DNA from: Heliocidaris tuberculata
Lineage: Eukaryota > Echinodermata > Echinoidea > Camarodonta > Echinometridae
DNA: 64,000 bases
Direction: 5' to 3'
NCBI GenBank assembly: GCA_025618425.1
Contig: CM046842.1
Coordinates: 32,811,885 to 32,875,884 of the forward strand
Of the stretch, positions 1-8,491 are shown piece after piece. Each line of letters begins with the position of its first letter. The stretch's first letter is position 1. The notes under the pieces are model-generated. The model was not told the origin of the DNA. It saw nothing but the letters and a program-made list of their open reading frames with translations, and did no database searches. The position numbers were made by a program, and so were the translations under genes.

Positions 1-299
1 CTAGGAGCACATGATGACAAAATTTAAGAAGTGTCTATAAAGTCTTGTTTTTTCTTTCAATGATGAAATGGAAGTTTTTATTGATTCCTACAGATACAAA
101 AATTGGTGATCATGCATATAATCTTTCCTTTCACAATGTATGATGCTAGGCACTTGGATGTGTCAATAAATCAATACGATTTACAATGGATGGTTCTCAG
201 AGAGTTAAACAATGCCTTTAATACACTTATGTCTACTGATAAAATATATTTTCAAAAAAGATCATGTACAAACATTGTATTTTAAATAGCAAACCTTAC

Positions 300-447
300 C
301 ATTTTCATGTTCAAATTTCCTGAAAATGGTGTCTGCAGTAGAGCAGTTTCTTCCCACAGCCATGATGCGTGGAAAGTATTCGTTTCTCCACGATATGATC
401 AAATTATCACATTTCTCGCCAAACTGGAGCTGAAATTCCAGATCAAT
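300..447 (-). CDS. Exon of a SAM-domain-3-like protein (partial gene)
   Basis: On the minus strand, a pyrimidine-rich acceptor ending in CAG precedes position 447, and the reading frame runs to a GTAAGG donor after 300. The exon encodes about 49 residues beginning IDLEFQLQFGEKCDN and ending near FEHENG, leaving phase 1. It joins in frame to the exon at 1287-1451, giving a junction reading MPSL-IDLEFQLQFGE. That pattern (a proline-rich 'RYPRF.D.P.LI', then a short 'D.F...FGE' block) is recalled from invertebrate and fish proteins annotated as sterile alpha motif domain-containing protein 3-like. The function of that family is unclear. The gene continues beyond the left edge of the window, so the C-terminus is missing. 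Family assignment is from memory; the exon itself is well supported. Confidence 0.6.
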
Positions 448-1088
448 CTGAAAGGAAAAAGAGGACATTAATAAGGACCTGGAAAAGATATTCAGTATAA
501 GTTTTACAATTGGTTCAGGCTCTTAAAAAAAAAACAGAGATTTTTTTGCTGTTGCTAACCATAAGCAAAGTTTACATCAGCATAATTTGCAAGCTGAGTT
601 TATAAATATGTATATCTTTAAATCGGCTAATATGTAAAAGTTGAATCATGACTGGGTAACAGGTGGTGCTATTAGCTTCAGCTTTACAACCGTGGGGGCA
701 CAGATATTCATTTGCATTTCAAAGTTAAATGCAAATTGCAATGTCCTGTGGATGTCATGCTGTTACACCTCTCTTTATTTTCATATTGCACAGTAATAAC
801 AAACCAAGGAAATACTCTCAGAGGTCCTACCAATTTGTACTGGTATGGCTGCAAAGTATTGGTCAAGAAAGCTGTTTAGTAGTTATTAGAGCAGGAAGAA
901 TTTAAAATTTTTACTCAAATGTAATGCCATTACCATATGGAATTGCCCATATACCCACACTCATTCATCAGCCCTATGTCCCTCATGATTTTGTTAACAC
1001 ATAGTTTAAACAAGGCGATAGCCATAATGTGTCTTGCCCTGTTTGCACACAATCATTCTAAGTAGAAACTTGCAGGTAATCTTTTTAA

Positions 1089-1270
1089 TATTTGATCTCA
1101 TCTTGAGCTTTGACCTACTTATGTAACCTTTGACCCCAAATATAATGGCGGTCCCCATGCTCAATCCACCAACCCAATTTGGTCAATATCGAACCATTTG
1201 CTGTGACGGACGGACGGACGACATGTGGATCTCTTAGTCTCGCTCCACCTCGATGGGGCTCGACAAAAAC
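1089..1270 (+). repeat. Dispersed repeat with GGAC tail
   Basis: The stretch has a run of GGAC units (1208-1220) followed by GTCTCGCTCCACCTCGATGGGG and ACAAAAAC. The order matches the right end of the element at 4073-5130: GGAC satellite, short GC-rich hairpin, then ACAAAAAC. It is probably a relative or fragment of that family, inside the intron of the minus-strand gene. Confidence 0.35.
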
Positions 1271-1286
1271 TATTTGATCAACTTAC

Positions 1287-1451
1287 CAAACTTGGCATGT
1301 CTTGGAACCTTGGATATCTGGCCAGGACATCTGTTATGGTCAGCCCATCTTTCTTAATTTCGTCTCTGCGATGTGGGAATGTTTCTTTGAAGCTGGCCTT
1401 TATCATGGCTACATTATCTGGTGTTGGGTGATGATATTTCATCCACTCTAC
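1287..1451 (-). CDS. Upstream exon of the same SAM-domain-3-like protein
   Basis: The exon is exactly 165 nt (55 codons), phase 0 at both ends. It lies between an acceptor ending AATTGCAG and a TTTG|GTAAGT donor on the minus strand. It encodes VEWMKYHHPTPDN through RYPRFQDMPSL and joins without a frame problem to the exon at 300-447. Earlier exons, including the start codon, were not found in the AT-rich DNA at higher coordinates. The 840-nt intron between the two exons contains a dispersed repeat near 1089-1265. The exon is real with good probability; the domain name is tentative. Confidence 0.6.
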
Positions 1452-2956
1452 CTGCAATTTTGAATGACACATTAATTAGCAGAGTTGGGCAATGTGGCTG
1501 AAGTCTAAGGCCAAATGTGGAATTCTAAATCGTTCATTGCTGCCCGCCCCTGGTATAATTTTAGTCAATTTAGAGTCAATTTGAGATACAGCCCAGGCAT
1601 GGAAAAAGCTTTACCTCCATTCACACAAAATTTGCACCTATGCACTCCCGAATGAACCTAATGCCATGGCACACAAGGACTTTTTTAGAAATTTCCTTAC
1701 AAAAATTACTGTAAAGGTTTTAGAATCAAAAAGTTTTACGTTGCTTTTTAAACTTATTTTACTCAGATCACATTATAGGGGCACAATAATTGTATGCTAA
1801 ACAACATAATGTAAACAAGAAAAAAAGCCAACAGAACTTTCAGTACCAAGCAGTAACTACCAAGAAATATCTTAAAATACACATTCAAAGAAAATCACAA
1901 ATATGATAAATAATGTATCACTAGAAACTAGCAAGTTAACAGATAGCAATTATATCAGTTTAAAGTTAACTATATATCAGGTAATTAAACAATAATACAA
2001 ATAAAACTACCTCCCAGCATCTGCGATATATGAGCGCTTCGCCCCCCCCCCCCAAAAAAAAATAACAATGTTTCAATGACGTCAATAAAGGAACAATCCT
2101 GTCCAAGCAGACGACGTCCAATAAAGAATGAACATAAGTGCAGTGCAGTTATTTCTCAAATTATAACGAATTTAGTGTATTCAAACGTGCCCATATTTCA
2201 CACCATTTTAAAATGGGAATGAAACAGATTCTGATTACTGAAATCTTTTGTTTGTAAATATATAGAATGAGGGCTAATGAACAATCAAAGAAACCACACT
2301 TTCAAATTGAAAAGCCCGCTGAATAATTGCAAGGACGGTATTAATCCCTCATTCAACGCCGAACGTCCAGCGGTGTATGCAGCTGTGAATGCAATGGCGT
2401 CTTTTTTGTTTACAAGCAACTGATTCCTTTATTCTTGTAACGCTTCATTTTCCATCCAAATAAACCCATGCACGGGGTTCGAGTGAGGCAATATATGGAT
2501 TAAACATAATAGACTAATGCTAGTGAAGTGAAATAACTGAAGAGAAGATGACAAAACAGGCACTGAAAATATGTGAGATGTTATGGGACATCGTCTACTT
2601 GTGCAATTAACGTCCTCCCTTTGACGTCACACATTTCAGCGGCTTTCGGAGAGCTGTTCAGGTGCTATGTCGGGGCTGTATTTTAGCAATTTGTAATTGA
2701 TAATAATCATTACTTCGAATGTTTGCAAGCGTCGAATTTTGAGAAACTTGTCCGGTCTAAGCTTCACCTACGCAATAATGAAAATTAAGTCAGTTTTAAA
2801 AATCATTGAATATCTACTTTATTTTCCTTTTCTTTTTCTTTTTTTTTTGGTTGCTTTTCCCCCAAGGCGTTAAAACCAACCCTGTACAAAATCGGCTAGC
2901 TTTCCGATCTTCCCCTGCCTGGCGCATGGCCCTCTCCATAATCTTTGGGCCAAGTT
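1452..2956. other. No gene seen; AT-rich intergenic or intron DNA
   Basis: No open frame with coding character was found on either strand. The stretch contains a C-run and A-run (2041-2060) and several TGACGTCA-like half sites (about 2076 and 2623) of unknown relevance. It could hold the first exon or promoter of the minus-strand gene, but nothing decides this. Confidence 0.4.
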
Positions 2957-3311
2957 CAGTGGCGGCACCATGGGGGGGGGGGGGGGGCATGGGGGGCATT
3001 TGCCCCCCCCCCCCAGTCAGAAGATTTGCCCCCCCCCATAATTTTTAGAGTGAAAAAAAAAATAAAAGGGTCCAAATGAGAAAGAAAAGGAAAGAAAAAA
3101 GTGAAAAAGGAATGGAGAAAAGAAGGAAAAAGAAAGAAAACGGAAAAACGGAAAATTGGAAAACAGTGGCGGCATCAAGGTGGGGGGGGGGGAGGGAGGG
3201 GGTGATTCCCTGGACCCTGCCCACTTGCGCTTGATTTTGCGATACACGCAATTTTTTTTGTCCGCCCTTGCCCCCCCCCCCCCAACTTTAAAAATCCTGG
3301 TGCCGCCACTG
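2957..3311. mobile_element. hAT-like non-autonomous transposon with 8-bp target duplication
   Basis: Perfect 14-bp terminal inverted repeats, CAGTGGCGGCACCA at 2957-2970 and its complement at 3298-3311, enclose a 355-bp G/C-run-rich and purine-rich interior without a gene. The flanks are GCCAAGTT on the left and TCCAAGTT on the right, an 8-bp target duplication with one mismatch. An 8-bp duplication and CAG-starting ends are hallmarks of the hAT superfamily. A second left-end copy (CAGTGGCGGCATCA) lies inside at 3174-3187, so the element may be a nested or internally duplicated copy. Open frames in this interval are artefacts of homopolymers. Confidence 0.75.
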
Positions 3312-3517
3312 TCCAAGTTAGACCACCCTACTAACCTAGAACCTAACTTAGTAACTTTACTAATACTATTAAACTGTTACAGAATCGAAAATGACTTTGC
3401 AACAACTTGCTTTCATCTATAACAAAGTTAGACCCTAGGCTACTTTATAACTTGGAAAATGGTAAATAACCGGACGTGCGCGGGGGCAATTTATACAGTG
3501 CACAGACAGCCAAAACC

Positions 3518-3576
3518 CCCGATAATGGCCTTGTCCCATACCTTGGGCCGAGGTATGGGACAAGGCCATAATCGGG
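3518..3576. repeat. Near-perfect 26-bp stem inverted repeat
   Basis: Two 26-nt arms beginning CCCGATAATGGCC and ending GGCCATAATCGGG are separated by about 7 nt and differ at one position. No gene or known RNA family was recognised around it. It could fold as a hairpin or be a small cruciform-prone insertion. Confidence 0.6.
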
Positions 3577-4072
3577 TTCAAAATGACTTTCAAATATGTT
3601 TTTGTCAGGTAATCATGTTCTTACATATCACATTGTCCTTTCAGCTTTCAGATTTCCGATTATTTGATGAAAACGAATTTGGTTTTGGCCAGATATGTCG
3701 TCAAAATCACACATGTTTCACTGCTGAATCTTGTGCACATCGTCCTACTGCCGCTGCCGCTGGGCTAGATTTGCTTGCACACAAATGAATACAGCACGCT
3801 CGCCTGGTCCCCTATTCTCCGGGTTTGCCAGCCCGTGTAATGTAGTTAGGCCTAACTTAGTTAGGTCCAACTTACATGGCTTTTAAAAATCTATCAGCAG
3901 TACGTGGTAAAGAAGGATTTTAAAGAAATACAGGTCAAGGTAATTTCACAAATTTGATTAGATCTATGTCAGAGTGCTAAAGTTTGGCCTTCAAAACAGA
4001 AAACTTTTTAAAAAGCGTCCGCCATCTCCAAACCAACAAGTGAATGAGTAAATTACGCAATGCGTAATAAAT
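3577..4072. other. No gene seen
   Basis: The open frames here are short and lack splice context or family resemblance. The stretch holds nothing that can be supported. Confidence 0.4.
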
Positions 4073-4224
4073 GTCCCCGCCGGAAGTGCAGATCTGTGGA
4101 AATTAACTAGCCTGAACCTTAAAACTTCGGTGAAAAACTTTAGTGAATAAAATAATAATGTTACTGCATGCAAAAGAAGAGAATACCAACAATGCATGTA
4201 TACAACTGAAATATAAAACATGAA

Positions 4225-4975
4225 AACATTATGAACCTTCAGCCATTTTTATTAAATTTGCATAAATTTGCATGAATAATGAATTTCAAAATTCTGTGTA
4301 GAAGTATGGAAGCCCCCACCCAGCCCTATCAGATAAAACAATCGGAATCAAAATCCGATGTGAAATAGAGGAGAAGTAGCATTTTTCGTCAATTTTGAAT
4401 AAATTTGCATAAATTTGCATAATTAATGAATTTCAAAATTCTGTGTAGAAGTTTGGAAGCCCCCTCCCAGCCCTATCAGATAAAACAATCGGAATCAAAA
4501 TCCGATGTGAAATAGAGGAGAAGTAGCATTTTTCGTCAATTTTGAATAAATTTGCATAAATTTGCATAATTAATGAATTTCAGAATTCTGTGTAGAAGTT
4601 TGATAGCCCCACCCAGCCCTATCAGATAAAACAATCGGAATCAAAATCCGATGTGAAATAGAGGAGAAGTAGCATTTTTCGTCAATTTTGAATAAATTGG
4701 CATAAATTTGCATAACTAATGAATTTCAAAATTCTGTGTAGAAGTTTGATAGCCCCCACCCAGCCCTATCAGATAAAACAATCGGAATCAAAATCCGATG
4801 TGAAATAGAGGAGAAGTAGCATTTTTCGTCAGTTTTGAATAAATTTGCATAAATTTGCATAATTAATGAATTTCAAAATTCTGTGTAGAAGTTTGGAAGC
4901 CCCCACCCAGCCCTATCAGATAAATCAATCAGAATCAAAATTGGCCAAGAAATGACGGAGAAGTAGCATTTTCTA
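4225..4975. repeat. Tandem repeat, ~147-bp unit, about five copies
   Basis: Copies of GAATTTCAAAATTCTGTG start near 4281, 4428, 4575, 4721 and 4868, spacing 146-147 bp. The units are nearly identical and each carries ATCGGAATCAAAATCCGAT, an internal palindrome. The last copy diverges in that palindrome. No coding potential is evident. Confidence 0.9.
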
Positions 4976-4983
4976 ACATTCGA

Positions 4984-5075
4984 GCACACACGGACAGACG
5001 GACGGACGGACGGACGGACGGACGGACGGACGGACGGACGGACACACACATACACACATACACACACACACACGC
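4984..5075. repeat. GGAC and CA microsatellites
   Basis: About 14 GGAC units (4984-5042) are followed by CA/TA-type dinucleotides to about 5075. Frames through them (poly-RPSV, poly-CV) are artefacts. Confidence 0.9.
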
Positions 5076-5772
5076 ACACACGAACGGAGCCCGTTTCATA
5101 GTCCCCTCGCGAACTTCGTTCGGCGGGGACAAAAACCCATGACAAAGCCTAACCATAGCTTGCCTCGCTCGACAGAATGTCCGACTCCTTTAATACGGAG
5201 TAACAGTTAACATTTAGGCCTACGGTAGAGTAAGACTAGTAAAGTTCGAGATAAAGTCTGAGGTTGTTCTGTATTACTACTATTATTAATACTATTATTC
5301 GCTTACCTTCAAACACTCTGATCACTTCATCTGACACCCCTTTTGAAGTAAGAAACTTCCGTAGACTTGTTGCAGCGACATCCATCGTGGCTCGATAAGC
5401 CCCTTTCACAATTGGTCTGCGACCGTTTGCGACCATTTGGTCGCACGACAGGCTGCAACAGGCTTCAATCGCCATCGATCTCATCAGGTCGCAGAAAGGC
5501 ATTCACAAATGCAACAGCGGTCGTAAAACAAAAGCGACTAGAAGAGACCGTTGCACGAGTAAGTCGCATTTGCTCGGATATGCTCGTGCGAGTGGTCTTG
5601 CGTTCACGAGTGTGTGTTGCACGAGTGATTGCAAGTGGCTTGACGCCAATCACAATAGTCGCACGATCGATTGCATGGTCGTGCGAGTGGATGTGAGACC
5701 ATGCGATCGCTCGTGCGATTGAATGAGACCGGTGCAAGTGGTCGTGAGAGTATTCGTGCGAGTGGCGTGGGG

Positions 5773-5780
5773 TATAAAAA
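5773..5780 (+). promoter_or_regulatory. TATA box inside the 5398-6407 transposon
   Basis: TATAAAAA lies in the palindromic context GGGGTATAAAAACCCC, 56 nt upstream of the ATG of the small ORF at 5836. This is the only convincing core-promoter motif in the element. Confidence 0.5.
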
Positions 5781-5835
5781 CCCCCTCGACAGTTGACCGG
5801 TAGTCAGTTTCAAGTTGGCCTTCTTAATAGTCAAG

Positions 5836-5937
5836 ATGCCAAAGAAGAAAGTTACAAAGAAGAGAAAGTTGTTAGAGGAGGGCCCTGTTGCAGAGGATCA
5901 TCTCCATAGTCCCCCTATATATACCCCCGAGGAATAG
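5836..5937 (+). CDS. Small basic ORF (33 codons) of a transposon
   Basis: The ORF starts MPKKKVTKKRKLLEEG and ends IYTPEE before TAG. The N-terminus is a dense lysine/arginine cluster that reads like a nuclear localisation signal; the rest is acidic and proline-containing. It follows a TATA box by a plausible promoter-5'UTR distance and lies within a TIR element, so it may be the first exon or remnant N-terminus of a transposase or accessory protein. No family is recognised. Its short length means chance cannot be excluded, but the combination of TATA, ATG and NLS is unusual. Confidence 0.4.
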   Translation: MPKKKVTKKRKLLEEGPVAEDHLHSPPIYTPEE

Positions 5938-6407
5938 TCGCATACAGTCTCATACAGTCGTGCAACGGTAGTACAACGTTGTAAGATGTGCTGCGATCGG
6001 TCGTGCAACGGTCTCATGGTCTTAGCAGAATCGCACCAATTCGCAAGACTGGTCGCTATAGGTCGATAGCGCACGTGCGAGTGTTGCACGACCTCCAGCC
6101 CACCCACTGCGACTATTGAGTCGTGCGAACTCTCGTATCTAATCGTGCAACGTTGTGCAACACTCATACGAGAATCGCACGACTGGTCGTACGACCTAAT
6201 GCAAGTGAATCGATCGCATCTGGTCGTGTCTGGATTTTGAGCATGTTCAAAGTTCAGATGCGACCAGTCACGACAGCCTCAGGTTCGTGCGACCGCCTGC
6301 AACGACTGCGAGTGGTCGCAAGACACCAAGCATTCGGTCGTGCAACACCCCGAAAAATCTGTTGCAGGCGGTCGCAAACTGGTCGCAGACCAATTGTGAA
6401 AGGGGCT

Positions 6408-7808
6408 TAAGTATGTATGTATGTATAGCGGTTTGCAATGGTACAATACAAGCAATGCGTTTCGCCTTGCCTCGAGATATCGCATGAAGCGCAGCGCATG
6501 ATGCAGCATCGAATCTCTGCGCTGCACAGCGCGGGCAAATTCGGTTTGTGATTGGGTGAAAGTAGACACGTGAAGGAAATTTTCTCAATTCTTATTGGTC
6601 CAGCCAAGGAGTCATCATTATACATTCACTCAAAATTCACTCTGCTTGTTTTTCACTCGGCAAAATGTACAGAACAAAATTTTCAGTCAGTTATAACTTC
6701 AGGATAGCGAAAATTCACTCATTACTGAGTGAAATTTTATTCACTCCATCGGCGAAGTGAAATATTCACTCGATTTTTTAAAGAGAGTACTGCTCCTCCT
6801 CCCCCTCCCCCTCCCCCTCCTCCTCCTCCTACTACTACTACCCATAGGCCCCGAAAGTGGGGGGGGGGGGGGCAGAGGGGGCAGTTGCCCCTCCCCCAAT
6901 CATTCAAGTAGGGTGCAAAATCAATTCCCCCCCCCCCAAGGGACCCTTCTTCTTACATGGTCGCTACGCTCTCATACATATACACGCAGAAAGGCGCAGT
7001 TTATCTCAAGATTGAACAAATCCTGTCTACTAGTGGTCCCAAAAGCGAGGGGCAGCCCCCTCCCCCCCCCCCCCCGAGGCGTCGATACGTTGGAAACAAA
7101 GCATCGGAGGGGCAGAGCATTGTCCACAATGATTGCCCCTCCAATGCTTTATGTATACCGAACCAATCGATGCCTCTACCTCCCCCCCCCCCCTTTCAAG
7201 ACCATATCTTATTTTATCTTTTTCTAGTCATTTTTTTTTTTTTTTTGCACGAGAGGAAAGATGGATAGTTCAAAAAATGTTTCTGGAACATTAATATTCT
7301 ATAAATTCTACTATAAATCACCTGGATTTTAGCTGCTTTTTTGACAGAGTCATCTGTCATAGGGTAAACACGCTAAAACAGGGATCTTTTAAAATGATTA
7401 CAGTTCCCCTAGTATTACCTTGAAATTATTTTAAATGTGACTGACATGCACTTTGAGACTCTGATAAAGCTTTATAATGAAGGTTTTTAAAAGTGGAAGA
7501 GACCCAGCATAAATCCCAGGGACTATGCACGCTTTTGACCTTCCAGCTGCCATTGCTCATCAAGCAAAATCAGGTATTGTTTAATGATCTTAATTACCCC
7601 TAAATTTATTCAAATTTATGAAAAATGTGGCTTACATGAAATTTCAAGCTCTGAAAGGTATTATTAAGGCTCAACTCGTCGACTAGACCCCGCATAAATC
7701 CCAGGGACTATGCATGATTTGGGCCTTTCAATATCTATAGGTTAACTTGTAGAAACAGCAATTTTGGAATGAGTTTAATTCCCATAGCATTATCTGCCAT
7801 ATAACACG
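6408..7808. other. Intergenic, homopolymer and simple-sequence rich
   Basis: The stretch contains repeated TTCACTC motifs (about 6625-6770), CCT/CTA simple repeats (6790-6840) and several G- or C-runs (6857-6872, 6927-6937, 7060-7075, 7180-7191). The latter are probably degenerate relatives of the G-rich hAT-like family. A segment including AAATCCCAGGGACTATGCA occurs twice (about 7509 and 7690), a ~180-bp-spaced direct repeat. No gene seen. Confidence 0.5.
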
Positions 7809-7838
7809 TACACCCGTTTATGACGTCATAAGGGTGTA
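7809..7838. promoter_or_regulatory. Near-perfect palindrome centred on a CRE/ATF site
   Basis: TGACGTCA (7821-7828) sits at the centre of an extended palindrome beginning TACACCC and ending GGGTGTA, broken by one extra base. It lies ~650 bp upstream of the ankyrin start codon. It could be a CREB/ATF-type element near the promoter or first exon of that gene. No TATA box was recognised nearby, so this is suggestive only. Confidence 0.35.
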
Positions 7839-8491
7839 AGAGCCATACGAGCGCACCACAGTGTGTTCGGGTGCTCATTTGCGGGACTGAGCATTCTTTG
7901 CATTTATACTCTTCAGTTAAAGCAAATCAGCCACTGATTGAATATCATACACAGCTCTTTGTGTCAGATACGACATCACGTATTGATTTCGAGTCGCGGT
8001 TGCACAAAATTATTCCATATAGGGCATACGCGTTATGTTGGACGACTGGTGGGAGCATTGAAACAAAGGTGAATAATTTGGGATTTACCGACAAGCAGTG
8101 GAGTGGAGAAAGACATTGCGATGATTAGTGGGCTGCAGTTAACGTGTTATGATTGCACATAGTTTAAGACCATTGTATGTAAGACTAGCAATACTACAAA
8201 CGGGATTCAGGTGATGTCTAGCATGTCTAGTAATTCAAGGTGACCACGTTCAGACGTAGCCATGTTGGGATGTCTCGAGGACTTCAGCAGTATCTTTCAT
8301 AGTGTATCCCCTTATCACTAATATTTAATGGAATTCCTTTCACGAATATATTGATGATTTACAGATTGTTTTTCTCCTTCTTTCAAATGAAGTTGCTTAC
8401 AAGAATAAGTTTCAATCATTATCATTTGCATGTTCCCATTAAATACAACACCTAGATTATCCTTACAGGAAAGAAGATACATTAAGAGAGA

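Larger units (their letters stand above)
4073..5130. mobile_element. TIR element (GTCCCCGCCG ends) carrying a tandem array
   Basis: The stretch starts GTCCCCGCCG (4073-4082) and ends CGGCGGGGAC (5121-5130), perfect 10-bp inverted termini. Inside are about five copies of a ~147-bp repeat, then a GGAC tetranucleotide array, then a CA/TA array. The last 30 bp (5101-5130) also form an imperfect hairpin. No transposase frame and no clear target duplication were seen, so the superfamily is open. Confidence 0.55.
5398..6407 (+). mobile_element. TA-flanked DNA transposon derivative with long inverted ends
   Basis: The ends AGCCCCTTTCACAATTGG (5398 on) and the complement (to 6407) match for about 30 bp (including GGTCTGCGACC), then imperfectly. 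A TA dinucleotide borders both sides (5396-5397 and 6408-6409). The interior contains about 17 copies of TCGTGC or GCACGA, mostly within GTCGTGCGA/GTCGTGCAA. They look like subterminal protein-binding repeats. A TATA box and a small basic ORF sit in the middle, so this is probably the 5' part of an autonomous element closed up into a non-autonomous one. A TA target fits Tc1/mariner-type or ISL2EU-type elements; no transposase is present to decide. Confidence 0.7.

Noticed and set aside
2806..3316. Several overlapping ORFs with poly-Gly/Pro
   Set aside because: They translate G- and C-runs of the hAT-like element.
4225..4975. CRISPR-like array
   Set aside because: The repeats are head-to-tail 147-bp units without variable spacers, and the genome is eukaryotic.
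5367..6625. Overlapping ORFs of 60-109 codons on both strands in the TA-flanked transposon
   Set aside because: They arise because the TCGTGC motifs avoid stops in several frames; only the TATA-linked 33-codon ORF has supporting context.
6729..7268. ORFs of 60-156 codons, proline- and leucine-rich
   Set aside because: Simple CCT/CTA and C-run sequence; no conserved residues and frames overlap each other.
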